Shown: piece after piece, positions 42,289 to 50,497 of the stretch
Numbering within the stretch: position 1 is the first letter of the stretch
Layout: every line of letters begins with the position of its first letter
Assembly (NCBI RefSeq): GCF_024294785.1
Contig: NZ_JANCLT010000004.1
Span: 193,843-257,842 of the forward strand
Origin: Ectobacillus ponti
Lineage (GTDB): Bacteria > Bacillota > Bacilli > Bacillales > Bacillaceae_G
Direction of reading: 5' to 3'
Length of the DNA: 64,000 bases
The notes under the pieces: generated by a model
The model's input: only the letters and a program-made list of their open reading frames with translations
The model's database searches: none
Told to the model about the DNA's origin: nothing
Translations under genes and position numbers: made by a program

Positions 42289-42966
42289 ATGACACAGGTA
42301 CAAGCATTTATTTTTGACTTAGACGGCGTAATTACGGATACGGCCGAGTATCATTATCTTGCATGGAAACAGCTTGGCGGAGAGCTGGGCATCCCGTTTG
42401 ACCGTGAGTTTAACGAGCAGTTGAAGGGTGTGAGCCGTATGGAGTCCCTCGAGCGAATTTTGGCTTTGGGAAACCGCCAGCATGATTTCACCGCAGAAGA
42501 AAAGGAAGCATTGGCAACGAAGAAGAATGAACATTACAAGGAACTGATTACGAAAATTACACCGGCGGATGTTCTGCCTGGCATCACGGAGTTTCTGCGG
42601 GCCATCCGTGCGCATGGTCTTAGAATCGGGATGGCCTCTGCAAGCAAGAACGCTTTTGTAGTGGTGGACCGTCTGGGTGTACAGGAATATTTTGATCATA
42701 TTGTAGATGCCGCGACAGTAGCCAACAGCAAGCCGCATCCGGAGGTATTCCTGCGTGCAGCGGAGGTATTGGGCGTGCCGGCGGAAGCCTGCATTGGCGT
42801 CGAGGATGCCGAGGCCGGGGTGGAAGCCATTAAAGCAGCGGGTATGTTCGCAGTTGGCGTAGGCACGAAGGAAGCAATGGCAAAGGCCGATGTAGTTGTG
42901 GCAGGCACGGCGGAATTGAGCTATGAGGAGATTGTCGCAGCTTTTGCGGCGCATACACGCCGTTGA
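42289..42966 (+). CDS. pgmB: Beta-phosphoglucomutase
   Basis: This 225-residue HAD enzyme converts beta-glucose 1-phosphate to glucose 6-phosphate. It shows the nucleophile motif FDLDGVITDTAEYHYLAWKQL, the cap with LKGVSRMESLERIL, motif II in MASASKNAFVV, and motifs III-IV around NSKPHPEVFLRAAEVLG and CIGVEDAEAGVEAIKAAG. In Bacillus it usually lies with maltose or trehalose genes, but none are nearby here. Confidence 0.93.
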   Translation: MTQVQAFIFDLDGVITDTAEYHYLAWKQLGGELGIPFDREFNEQLKGVSRMESLERILALGNRQHDFTAEEKEALATKKNEHYKELITKITPADVLPGITEFLRAIRAHGLRIGMASASKNAFVVVDRLGVQEYFDHIVDAATVANSKPHPEVFLRAAEVLGVPAEACIGVEDAEAGVEAIKAAGMFAVGVGTKEAMAKADVVVAGTAELSYEEIVAAFAAHTRR

Positions 42967-42990
42967 GTGAAAACGGTTGCGCAATCCTTG

Positions 42991-43016
42991 GACAGGCTAT
43001 CAGCCTGTCTTTTTTG
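42991..43016 (+). terminator. Terminator of pgmB
   Basis: GACAGGCT and AGCCTGTC pair perfectly around a short loop and are followed by TTTTTT. Confidence 0.9.
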
Positions 43017-43018
43017 CA

Positions 43019-43047
43019 TGGACATTTTTGGGAATTACTCATATAAT
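43019..43047 (+). promoter_or_regulatory. Promoter of the rsgA leader
   Basis: TGGACA, a 17-base spacer and a perfect TATAAT lie directly after the pgmB terminator. The predicted transcript start near 43054 leaves a leader of about 135 bases before rsgA. Confidence 0.7.
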
Positions 43048-43081
43048 AGGGATAATTCTATTTGGAACGGAGTGATGTTTT

Positions 43082-43144
43082 ATGGTGAATGTACAAGTGA
43101 AGTACGCAGAAGCAGGAACAGAAGGAGCGGTGTCCGGATTCTGA
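43082..43144 (+). CDS. Putative 20-residue leader peptide before rsgA
   Basis: ATG at 43082 follows ACGGAG at eight bases, a good ribosome binding site. The frame runs 20 codons (starting MVNVQVKYAE) to TGA at 43142. The peptide resembles nothing I recognise. Its first codons contain one arm of an inverted repeat, and its end overlaps the competing hairpin, so ribosome position would affect RNA folding. It may be a regulatory leader rather than a functional protein. Confidence 0.5.
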   Translation: MVNVQVKYAEAGTEGAVSGF

Positions 43145-43169
43145 CATTCACCGGGTCCTTCTGCATTTT
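43084..43169 (+). promoter_or_regulatory. Possible attenuator before rsgA with two exclusive hairpins
   Basis: Hairpin A pairs GGTGAATGT (43084-43092) with ACATTCACC (43144-43152), a perfect nine-base helix. Hairpin B pairs CAGAAGGA-CGGTG (43119-43132) with CACCG-TCCTTCTG (43149-43163) and is followed by ATTTT. Both use bases 43149-43152, so they cannot form together. B resembles a weak intrinsic terminator and A an antiterminator. Confidence 0.5.
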
Positions 43170-43189
43170 AAAATCAGGAGGATATACCA

Positions 43190-44251
43190 TTGAAAAATGA
43201 AAAGCTATTGGATTTGGGCTGGAACGAATTTTTTGACGGGCAGTGCCCGGCGGAACGTACAGCGGGGCGTATTGTGCTGGAGCACAAGCACCTGTACCGT
43301 GTCATGACAGATGACGGGGAGTACTTGGGAGAGCTCTCGGGAAAGTTCCATTACCGGGCTGCTGTGAAAAGCGATTATCCGAGTGTCGGAGACTGGGTTT
43401 GGCTGACGAAGCTTCCGGATGAGCGGAAGGCAGTCATTCACGGGGTATTCACCCGCAGAAGTGCATTCTCCCGCAAGGAGGCCGGCGAACGGACAGAGGA
43501 GCAAATCGTGGCGGCCAATGTGGACTACGTGTTTCTCGTGAATGCGTTGAACCGTGATTTTAATGTAAGGCGCTTGGAGCGATATTTACTGGTTGCCTAT
43601 GAAAGCGGGGCAATGCCCGTGATTGTGCTGACCAAAAGCGATTTATGCGGGGATGTAGCGGGGAAGGTGGCAGAGGCTGAAGGCGTTGCCTTTGGTGTGC
43701 CCATTGTGGCTGTCAGCAGCTTGGAAGGCAGCGGTATAGAGCAGTTGGCGCCTTATTTGGAGAGGGGCCGGACTGTTGCTCTTCTTGGTTCTTCCGGGGC
43801 AGGCAAGTCAACGCTGCTGAACGCGCTTGCCGGCCGGGACGTCAGCAAAATCGGCGATATCCGTGAGAGCGATGACCGGGGCAAGCATACAACCACGCAT
43901 CGGGAGCTGTTTTCGTTGGCGTCGGGGGCGCTGGTTATTGACACACCTGGAATGCGCGAGCTGCAGCTTTGGGAAGGCAGTGATGCTATAGGGGCGGCCT
44001 TTGCAGATATTGAGGCGTTTGGGGCGGTATGCCGGTTCAGCGATTGCCGTCATGAACAGGAGCCGGGCTGTGCTGTCAGAGCGGCAATTGAAACAGGAGA
44101 ATTGCCGGCAGGGAGGCTTGTCAGCTATAATAAGCTGCAGAAGGAGCTCGCTTACGCAGCACGCAAGCAGGATGCGGGTTTGGCTCGGCAAGAAAAGGAA
44201 AAATGGAAGAAAATCAATCAAACGATGCGAAAGCAGGGGAAAAAGAGGTGA
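43190..44251 (+). CDS. rsgA: Ribosome small-subunit-dependent GTPase RsgA
   Basis: This 353-residue circularly permuted GTPase acts in late 30S assembly. An OB-fold N-terminal domain is followed by G4 (VLTKSDL), G5 (VAVSSLEG), G1 (ALLGSSGAGKSTLLNALAG), G2/switch (RGKHTTTHRELF) and G3 (VIDTPGMREL), then a zinc module (CRFSDCRHEQEPGC). It starts with TTG at 43190 behind a perfect AGGAGG at eight bases. It stands alone between terminators, not in the usual rpmB/prkC-type setting. Confidence 0.93.
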   Translation: MKNEKLLDLGWNEFFDGQCPAERTAGRIVLEHKHLYRVMTDDGEYLGELSGKFHYRAAVKSDYPSVGDWVWLTKLPDERKAVIHGVFTRRSAFSRKEAGERTEEQIVAANVDYVFLVNALNRDFNVRRLERYLLVAYESGAMPVIVLTKSDLCGDVAGKVAEAEGVAFGVPIVAVSSLEGSGIEQLAPYLERGRTVALLGSSGAGKSTLLNALAGRDVSKIGDIRESDDRGKHTTTHRELFSLASGALVIDTPGMRELQLWEGSDAIGAAFADIEAFGAVCRFSDCRHEQEPGCAVRAAIETGELPAGRLVSYNKLQKELAYAARKQDAGLARQEKEKWKKINQTMRKQGKKR

Positions 44252-44267
44252 GCCACACCTCTTTTTT
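44240..44267 (+). terminator. Terminator of rsgA
   Basis: AAAAGAGGTG and CACCTCTTTT form a perfect stem around AGC-CA and run into TTTT. It overlaps the last rsgA codons. Confidence 0.9.
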
Positions 44268-44295
44268 GTGCCTGTTGTAAGATGGAGGACATACT

Positions 44296-44676
44296 ATGAT
44301 TCAAGAAGCACTGAGGGCGTTTTTTCAAAGTGAGCCGGGAGAATGCCGGACCGGGCATCGATACGTTTTGACAGAACAGGATGGGACGTACAGCATCTCC
44401 TCGGATGCCGCTGTAGAATATACAGGGAACCGCATAATCATTGAGTGCACGGAGGAAAATGAAGTCCGTATTGTGCTGCAGCAGGCTGGCAGGCCGCTTG
44501 TGCACGTGCAGCGGATTGAAATGGAGCGGGTTGTTCCCATACGTGATGATGGGGAAGAGGCCTTGCAGTTTGTGCTTGCGCGTATGTCAAGCCGCATGAT
44601 CCAGGTGCAGCTTAAGCCGTTTTTTGCGGTGGAGATGGGGCTGTTCTGGGAGTTTTGTGACGATTGTGATGAATAG
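44296..44676 (+). CDS. Hypothetical protein
   Basis: This 126-residue soluble alpha/beta protein is not recognised. Features include an acidic C-terminus (CDDCDE), VEYTGNRIIIECTEENEVRIVLQQAG and VLARMSSRMIQVQLKPFF. The ATG at 44296 follows AAGATGGAGG. It stands between two strong terminators and is probably expressed alone. Confidence 0.65.
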   Translation: MIQEALRAFFQSEPGECRTGHRYVLTEQDGTYSISSDAAVEYTGNRIIIECTEENEVRIVLQQAGRPLVHVQRIEMERVVPIRDDGEEALQFVLARMSSRMIQVQLKPFFAVEMGLFWEFCDDCDE

Positions 44677-44692
44677 AGGGCGGCATCATATA

Positions 44693-44732
44693 GGCGGACG
44701 TAAAGTGTGTATCCTTTATGTCCGCCTTTTTG
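44693..44732 (+). terminator. Intrinsic terminator
   Basis: GGCGGACGTAAAG pairs with CTTTATGTCCGCC (one mismatch) and is followed by TTTTTG. It ends the hypothetical gene at 44296-44676. Confidence 0.88.
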
Positions 44733-44785
44733 TCTGCCTTGGCAGCCGGCAGCGGCTTGGAGCTTTTTGGTGAGCAGCGAGGCTC

Positions 44786-45823
44786 TCATCTGTTCGCCTG
44801 TTTGATGGCCAGAAGCGGGAGGAGCACAAGGCTGATCCAGCCTATCAGCGGGTAGAGTGTATGAAGCAAATCGCCGTAGCCGATATAGCTGATGCAATAG
44901 CTGACTGCCAACAGGACATAGATAATCATGTCACTCCGCCAGCCCGCCATGGATTGCAGCTGCTTTGTCATGCCGAATACATTGCCAATCAGGGTCGTGA
45001 AAATTTCGCCGTAGATAACAAAGACAAAGAAAAAGTGGAACACAGGATTAAAGCGGCGCACGACCTCCGCCATCGGAATATTGTACTGGGCAAAGTCCGG
45101 CACAGAGAGTAAAGCAAACTGGCTGCAGATCAGAATCAGACATAGACCTGCTCCGCCCAGCATGCCGCCGGCCCGGACGGCTTTTTCATCATTCACTTCA
45201 TAAGCAAGCGGCACAAGGACACTTTGGGAAAGGGCAAGATTCATGGCGACATATGTAATAGGACTCGTCACCCATCGCCAGTTCCATTCCTCCTGCGGGA
45301 CGGAATTTGTGAGAATCGGCCATGCCTGCGATAAAGTCGTGGAAAACAGCCCGATGATAAACAGCATCATAATGGGCACAACGAGTGAATTGACACCGAA
45401 TACCCCGGATAGCCCCCGCGTAGAAATAAAGATGCAGACAAAGACCGTGAGCAGCACACCGAGCTGGCGCGGCCAGTTCAGCTGCTCTTGAAATACAGCC
45501 CCTGCTCCTGACAGCATGACACTTGTGACACCCAATAGCACAAGCAGGAGCACCATATTCACGATATTGCCGAATACATCGCCAAACAAGTATTTATTGA
45601 ACTCTTGGGCGGAGTAGGCGCGTATGCGCATCGACAGCAGCATCATGCGCGTGCCGAGCCACATGAATAAAAGCCCGCTGCCAAGAATGCCGAGAAAGCC
45701 GTAGGTGCCATACATCGTGAAGAATTCGACGATTTCCCTCCCTGTCGCAAAGCCGGCACCGACAATTGTTCCGATATAAGTGGCCGCGATTTTTTTGGCC
45801 ACCTTCCATTGTTGATCGTTCAT
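44786..45823 (-). CDS. YkvI-type membrane protein (APC-like transporter)
   Basis: This 345-residue protein has about ten membrane helices. The N-terminal segment AATYIGTIVGAGFATGREIVEFFTMYGTYGFLGILGSG matches the YkvI family, whose GAGFATG motif is typical of APC-fold transporters. The substrate is unknown. The ATG at 45823 follows GAGGGGGGAAGC; longer starts upstream lack a ribosome binding site. It has no partner genes. Confidence 0.8.
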   Translation of the reverse strand: MNDQQWKVAKKIAATYIGTIVGAGFATGREIVEFFTMYGTYGFLGILGSGLLFMWLGTRMMLLSMRIRAYSAQEFNKYLFGDVFGNIVNMVLLLVLLGVTSVMLSGAGAVFQEQLNWPRQLGVLLTVFVCIFISTRGLSGVFGVNSLVVPIMMLFIIGLFSTTLSQAWPILTNSVPQEEWNWRWVTSPITYVAMNLALSQSVLVPLAYEVNDEKAVRAGGMLGGAGLCLILICSQFALLSVPDFAQYNIPMAEVVRRFNPVFHFFFVFVIYGEIFTTLIGNVFGMTKQLQSMAGWRSDMIIYVLLAVSYCISYIGYGDLLHTLYPLIGWISLVLLPLLAIKQANR

Positions 45824-45978
45824 AGCTTCCCCCCTCTGAGACGGGTTTGTTATATGCATATGAGGGGACTTGGCCAATTAGACATGCGTGTATTTCGAAA
45901 AGTGGCGGGTGGTACAGTAAAGGTTGTTTGTTTCGGGTATGCTACGTGTATCCTGCAGTTTTAAAGATATTTTTACAT

Positions 45979-46009
45979 TTTAATGATAAATACTACCTAA
46001 TCATTATAA
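45979..46009 (+). promoter_or_regulatory. Candidate PerR boxes before dps
   Basis: Two overlapping-type sites resemble the PerR box TTATAATNATTATAA. The segment at 45995-46009 (ACCTAATCATTATAA) matches 11 of 14 defined bases and that at 45979-45993 matches about ten. Dps-like genes in Bacillus are classical PerR targets. This is a prediction by eye. Confidence 0.45.
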
Positions 46010-46028
46010 AAGGGGACGGTGTCAGGAA

Positions 46029-46478
46029 ATGAGTGAAGTACAGTATGAAGCTGTTGTGCAAGAGTTAAATAAGCAGGTGGCCAATTGGAGTGTGCTGTAT
46101 GTGAAGCTGCACAACTATCACTGGTATGTAAAGGGACCGCAATTTTTTACGCTTCATGCAAAGTTTGAGGAGCTCTATACAGAGGCGGGTGCATACATTG
46201 ATGAGATTGCAGAGCGCATTCTGGCACTGAAGGGGCAGCCGATGGCAACGATGAGAGAGTACTTGGAAGCATCTACTGTAAAAGAGGGACAAGGAACGGA
46301 GAATGCAGAGGAAATGGTGCAGGAGATTGTAAATGACTACTCCGCCATTATCGCCGAACTGCGGGAGGCCATGGAGATTGCCGGGCAAGCGGAGGATGAG
46401 ACAACAGCAGACATGCTGCTGGCCATCCATATGGCCCTGGAGAAGCATGTATGGATGCTGGGTGCGTTTCTTCGGTAA
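46029..46478 (+). CDS. Dps-family ferritin-like protein
   Basis: This 149-residue protein has the Dps ferroxidase signature ([49 protein letters not shown]). Dps forms a 12-subunit shell that stores iron and protects DNA from peroxide. The ATG at 46029 follows AAAGGGGACGG. Upstream PerR-like sites suggest peroxide control. Confidence 0.93.
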   Translation: MSEVQYEAVVQELNKQVANWSVLYVKLHNYHWYVKGPQFFTLHAKFEELYTEAGAYIDEIAERILALKGQPMATMREYLEASTVKEGQGTENAEEMVQEIVNDYSAIIAELREAMEIAGQAEDETTADMLLAIHMALEKHVWMLGAFLR

Positions 46479-46551
46479 AAAAAGCTTCATAACTGTGTCC
46501 AAAGCAATCGGAGATTCTATGGTATAATGTAGGTGGAGAGGGAGTGATTGC

Positions 46552-47001
46552 ATGTTCCGTTTCTTTAAGGAAGGAAAGGGAAAAAGAGAGATTACACAGC
46601 AAGAGCTGGAAATTGCGATTGCGGCGTTTCTCGAGCAGCACCCGAATATTGCCTATACTGTACTGGTGAACGAAGATTATACAGTAAATTTCAAGCTGCT
46701 GAAGCCTTATTTGCCGGCGGTGCCGCTCAACCAATTTTTGATTACCAGGGAAACACTGGAGGTGTTTCCGGATACTCCGGAGTATCGGGAATTGATTCAA
46801 GAGATTGATGCAGTGCAGAAGGCTGTGGATCAGTATGTGATGGACAAAGAAACGTTTCCGGTTGTGGAAAGCGATGAATATCACCGGATTTGCCCAATGA
46901 AGCTGCTGCCTTATTTACGCCGGCAGCTTGAGCGGGAATTGTATATATCCGAAAAGCACTATCTGGTCAGCAGCAGACCGGACCATAAGAAGATTGGATA
47001 A
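46552..47001 (+). CDS. Hypothetical protein
   Basis: This 149-residue soluble protein is not recognised with confidence. It has an N-terminal helix (ITQQELEIAIAAFLEQHPNIAYTVLV), a central proline-containing part (KPYLPAVPLNQFLITRETLEVFPDTPEYRELIQEIDAVQKAVDQYV) and a charged tail. The ATG at 46552 follows GGAGAGGGAGTG. A -10-like TATAAT lies about 20 bases further upstream. Confidence 0.7.
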   Translation: MFRFFKEGKGKREITQQELEIAIAAFLEQHPNIAYTVLVNEDYTVNFKLLKPYLPAVPLNQFLITRETLEVFPDTPEYRELIQEIDAVQKAVDQYVMDKETFPVVESDEYHRICPMKLLPYLRRQLERELYISEKHYLVSSRPDHKKIG

Positions 47002-47029
47002 GAGGGTGTGGAAGCGCACCTTCTTTTTT
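47001..47029 (+). terminator. Intrinsic terminator
   Basis: AGAGGGTG and CGCACCTTCT pair around GGAAG and run into TTTTTT. Confidence 0.75.
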
Positions 47030-47108
47030 GTGTGTAAGAATTGCCGGAACAAGGGTGCAGCCCTTACAATGGGAAGGTTGGGATTTTGAAAAGAACGGGG
47101 ATGTTAGA

Positions 47109-48380
47109 ATGAAGTGGAAAGAATGGAATCGCAATCTGAAAATCCGCCTGGTCGGCGAATGGCTGTTTGGTTTGTTCTTTTGGATGCTGCTGCCGTTCAT
47201 GGCAATTTATTTTTCGGAAACATTGGGAAAAGCAACAGCAGGAATCCTGCTTGTTGTGTCGCAGTTGCTGTCAGTGGCGGCGAACCTGGTGGGCGGATAT
47301 TTGGCGGATACGTATGGCCGGAAACGAATGATGGTCGTTTCTGCAACGGTGCAAACTGCGGCCTTCTGTCTATTTGCATACGCAAACTCGCCATGGTTGG
47401 AATCGCCTGTGCTGACGTTCATCGCGTTTTCTCTCGTCGGCATCATGGGCTCCTTTTATTACCCGGCGAGCGCAGCCATGGTGGCGGATTTGGTTGAGGA
47501 AGAGAAGCAAAACAGTGTATTCGCTGTCTTTTATACCATGATTAATGTAAACGTTGTGCTTGGCCCGATTTTGGGCGCGTACTTCTTCTTTACAAGCCGG
47601 TTTGAGCTTCTCTTAGTCAGCGCACTGGTGAATGCAGCAGTTACGCTTGTGTTTTGGCGCTATGTGGAAGAGACCCTGCCGGCGGAGCAGCGGACAAAGC
47701 GCAAAAGAGGCGGCAGCTGGATTTCATTCGTCACGGACCAAGTGCGAAGCTACCGGGTTATTCTGCAAGACAAGGTGTTTCTGTTATTTATTGTCGCCGG
47801 TATTCTGATTGCCCAGACGTTTACGCAGATTGATTTGCTGGTGGCAGTCTATATTAAGGAAACCGTACCGCTGCAGCAGCTGCTGAGCTTTACGGTAAAT
47901 GGCGAAAAGCTGTTCAGTTGGATCATTGCGGAGAATGGCTTTTTAGTGGCTTTATTCACTGTGTATGTGACAAAGATTGCGGACCGCTTTAATGAGCGGA
48001 ACATCTTTGTGGCTTCTTCCGTTGCTTACGGCATTGCCATGATCATATTCGGCAATACTGTGGCAGCATGGGGCTTGATCTTTGCGATGGCGCTATTTAC
48101 AATGGCTGAGATTATGGTGGTTGGCATTCAAAACAGCTTTATTTCCAAGCTGGCGCCGGAGGATACGCGCGGGCAATATTTCGCGGCTGCTTCCTTGCGC
48201 TGGTCAGTCGGCCGGACTCTTGCGCCGTTGGCCATTCCCATGACGGAGTGGATTGGCTATCGGATGACCTTTATGTCCATTGCTGTGTTAGCGTTTGTCA
48301 GCGCCGGCCTGTACGTCTATATGTACCGGCTGTTTGGGCAAAAAGAAGCAGGGGTCCATCAGATGGCAAGCAATGAGTGA
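47109..48380 (+). CDS. MFS transporter
   Basis: This 423-residue major facilitator protein has twelve membrane helices. Motif A is seen as GGYLADTYGRKRMMVVSA between helices 2 and 3, and again in weaker form in the second half (KIADRFNERNIFVASS). Such proteins export drugs or other small molecules; the substrate cannot be told. The ATG at 47109 follows ACGGGGATGTTAG. An alternative longer start would add residues without a ribosome binding site. Confidence 0.88.
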   Translation: MKWKEWNRNLKIRLVGEWLFGLFFWMLLPFMAIYFSETLGKATAGILLVVSQLLSVAANLVGGYLADTYGRKRMMVVSATVQTAAFCLFAYANSPWLESPVLTFIAFSLVGIMGSFYYPASAAMVADLVEEEKQNSVFAVFYTMINVNVVLGPILGAYFFFTSRFELLLVSALVNAAVTLVFWRYVEETLPAEQRTKRKRGGSWISFVTDQVRSYRVILQDKVFLLFIVAGILIAQTFTQIDLLVAVYIKETVPLQQLLSFTVNGEKLFSWIIAENGFLVALFTVYVTKIADRFNERNIFVASSVAYGIAMIIFGNTVAAWGLIFAMALFTMAEIMVVGIQNSFISKLAPEDTRGQYFAAASLRWSVGRTLAPLAIPMTEWIGYRMTFMSIAVLAFVSAGLYVYMYRLFGQKEAGVHQMASNE

Positions 48381-48382
48381 GT

Positions 48383-48407
48383 GCGGGTGTAAGACCCGTG
48401 CTTTTTT
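48383..48407 (+). terminator. Terminator of the MFS gene
   Basis: GCGGGT and ACCCGTGC pair around GTAAG and are followed by TTTTTT. Confidence 0.75.
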
Positions 48408-48445
48408 CATATCAAGAAGCAGGGGAGCTTTGCAGGAGGAGGGTG

Positions 48446-49108
48446 ATGTTGTTGGAATGGAAGGAAATTCAGTTGGGAGATACAGACGGATTGGAGCAAG
48501 CGCTGCAGCTGTATGACGAAATGTTTCCGCTGCCGGTTCGGGAGCCGCATGAGGTGTTTTGGAACGGGCTGCGATATGGAGCAGGGCAGGGGCAGGGCAG
48601 CTTCCGTTTTCTTGTTGCCTGTGAGGGAAAGCAGGTGAATGCCTTTGCCACCGGCCATTATTTCCAGGACATGCATGCGGCTTTCATCGTGTACATCGCG
48701 GTCAGGCCATCAGTCCGGCACCACGGGCTTGGCTCACAGACCTTGCAGCGCATGGAGGAGCTGCTGCGCGGGGGCGCAGCAGCCCCGCTTCGGGCTGTTA
48801 TCCTTGAAGCAGAAAAGGAAGAACTGGCACATGATGAACAGGAGCGGGTGGATTGTATGCGGCGCAGCTGTTTCTTCATCAGAAACGGCTATCGGAAATA
48901 TGAGGGACTGGAGTACGTGCAGCCCCCTCTGCATGCAGGAGAACAACCGGTTCCGCTGCAGCTGTTCATAAAAGGTCCAAGGCAGACAAGCCCGGATGTC
49001 CGGTCTTATGTACAAGCCATGTACAGAGAGAAGTACGCGGCAGTGAATGGAATTCAGAGTGAAGTGTTGGAGCGCTGTCTGCGGCAAATGGGATTGGAAT
49101 CATCTTAA
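48446..49108 (+). CDS. GNAT-family acetyltransferase
   Basis: This 220-residue protein is built like a GNAT N-acetyltransferase. The acetyl-CoA site is seen as AAFIVYIAVRPSVRHHGLGSQTLQRMEELL, followed by LRAVILEAEKEEL and CFFIRNGYRKYEGLEYVQPPL. The acceptor is unknown. The start at 48446 (ATGTTGTTGG) follows AGGAGG at six bases. Confidence 0.85.
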   Translation: MLLEWKEIQLGDTDGLEQALQLYDEMFPLPVREPHEVFWNGLRYGAGQGQGSFRFLVACEGKQVNAFATGHYFQDMHAAFIVYIAVRPSVRHHGLGSQTLQRMEELLRGGAAAPLRAVILEAEKEELAHDEQERVDCMRRSCFFIRNGYRKYEGLEYVQPPLHAGEQPVPLQLFIKGPRQTSPDVRSYVQAMYREKYAAVNGIQSEVLERCLRQMGLESS

Positions 49109-49251
49109 GGCGAAGCAGTGTATGCACCTTGTCCGTCATGGCCGGCCAATCATAGGTGATTGCTTGTTTTTACATCTCCATTCACTTCCCCAAGAAAGCT
49201 GACTCTTCATATATTTGCGGAAGGCCTTTGGGTATCCTGCCGGTCCCAAAG

Positions 49252-49277
49252 GAAAAACCCGGGCAGGCTGCCCGGGT
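49252..49277 (-). terminator. Terminator of the small gene at 49287-49484
   Basis: On the minus strand ACCCGGGCAG and CTGCCCGGGT form a perfect ten-base stem with a one-base loop centre and TTTTTCC. Confidence 0.88.
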
Positions 49278-49286
49278 CCCGCGGCA

Positions 49287-49484
49287 TCAGTAATGGATGC
49301 CGCGGCCAAAATGGTTCATTTCCACAAGGTCAAGGATATATTGATAATTGTCAATTGACATCTGGATTGCTTCACGTTCCTGCTCCGTTAATGCCTGAGT
49401 TTGCAGCTTGTGCAAAAGGCTTTGCTTTTGTCCTTCTAGGCGGTCTTTAATTTCCTGGTAATTGTAAGTATGTGTGTTTGTCAT
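49287..49484 (-). CDS. Small helical protein (possibly DUF3896-like)
   Basis: This 65-residue protein is made of two helices: YNYQEIKDRLEGQKQSLLHKLQTQALTEQEREAIQMSIDNYQYILDLVEMNHFGRG. It resembles small conserved Bacillus proteins of unknown function (I recall DUF3896, unverified). The ATG at 49484 follows AAAGGGG and AGGTG. It has its own strong terminator. Confidence 0.75.
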   Translation of the reverse strand: MTNTHTYNYQEIKDRLEGQKQSLLHKLQTQALTEQEREAIQMSIDNYQYILDLVEMNHFGRGIHY

Positions 49485-49679
49485 CACCTATAACCCCTTT
49501 CCGGTTTTTTCCTTCCCTACCCTTAGTATAGAAGAAAAGAATGACAGAGTTCACACAGCAATATGGATTTTTCATGAATGTTTGCACAATTTCCAAAAAT
49601 GCAGATTCTAGTATGTTTTAGGGGATACTTTCAATAAATTCCTGTATGATAAGAAGGGAGTAAAAAGGAGGCGTTTGGA

Positions 49680-50429
49680 ATGCAGGAGGCAGTGTCTATT
49701 TTGCATGAAGGGCAAGTGCTGCGCGGGATGCAGCATATTCCGGGAGGAGCGGAAAGCGCGCCGGCAGTCATTTTGCTGCATGGCTTTACCGGTACTAAGC
49801 TGGAGCCGCACCGCCAGTTTTTGAAGATTTCACGGGCGTTGGAGCAGCAAGGGGCGGCGAGCTTCCGGTTTGACTTTCTTGGCAGCGGTGAAAGCGACGG
49901 CAATTTCGAGGAGATGACGGTGCTGCGTGAACTGGCGGAAGCCAAGACAATCTTGGAATATGTACGTTCACATCCGGCAGTGGATCCAAACCGGGTAACC
50001 GTGCTCGGCTTCAGCCTTGGGGGGCTTGTGGCCAGCCTGCTTGGGGGCGACGTGCAGGATGATATTCATAAGCTCATTCTCGTGGCGCCTGCGGGAACGT
50101 TCCCGCAAAAGGCAGCCATGTTTGCTGATGAAGCGATGTACATACCGGAAAAGGATGCCTATGATTTGGACGGAAACCTGATTGGCCGTGCCTTTGTGGA
50201 AGAAGCAGCCGGTATTGAAGTATGGGAGCGGGCATCTGCCTTTCGTAAGGAAGTGCTGCTGATTCATGGGACGAATGACGAGGCGGTGCCCTTTGAGGTG
50301 TCTTCGCTGTACATGAAGCAGTGCTATAAGGAGCAGGCAACGCTGCATGTGATTGCCGGGGCGGACCACACCTTTAACAGCTTCCTTTGGGAGCAGGATT
50401 TAATTGCAGCTGTATGCAAGTTTGTCTGA
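49680..50429 (+). CDS. Alpha/beta hydrolase
   Basis: This 249-residue protein has the alpha/beta-hydrolase layout: oxyanion region AVILLHGFTGTKLEPHR, nucleophile elbow GFSLGG (Ser), acid region IHGTNDEAVPF and catalytic His in GADHTFNS. It resembles cinnamoyl or other short-chain esterases, but the substrate is unknown. The ATG at 49680 follows AAAAGGAGGCG. It is monocistronic. Confidence 0.9.
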   Translation: MQEAVSILHEGQVLRGMQHIPGGAESAPAVILLHGFTGTKLEPHRQFLKISRALEQQGAASFRFDFLGSGESDGNFEEMTVLRELAEAKTILEYVRSHPAVDPNRVTVLGFSLGGLVASLLGGDVQDDIHKLILVAPAGTFPQKAAMFADEAMYIPEKDAYDLDGNLIGRAFVEEAAGIEVWERASAFRKEVLLIHGTNDEAVPFEVSSLYMKQCYKEQATLHVIAGADHTFNSFLWEQDLIAAVCKFV

Positions 50430-50432
50430 CGG

Positions 50433-50463
50433 AGAGCCCGGGCACATGGCCCGGCTCTTTTTG
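50433..50463 (+). terminator. Terminator of the hydrolase gene
   Basis: GAGCCCGGGC and GCCCGGCTC pair with one bulge and run into TTTTTG. The T-run passes straight into a TATAAT box for the next gene. Confidence 0.85.
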
Positions 50464-50497
50464 CTATAATAGAGAAAATATGCAGGGAGAGATGAAG

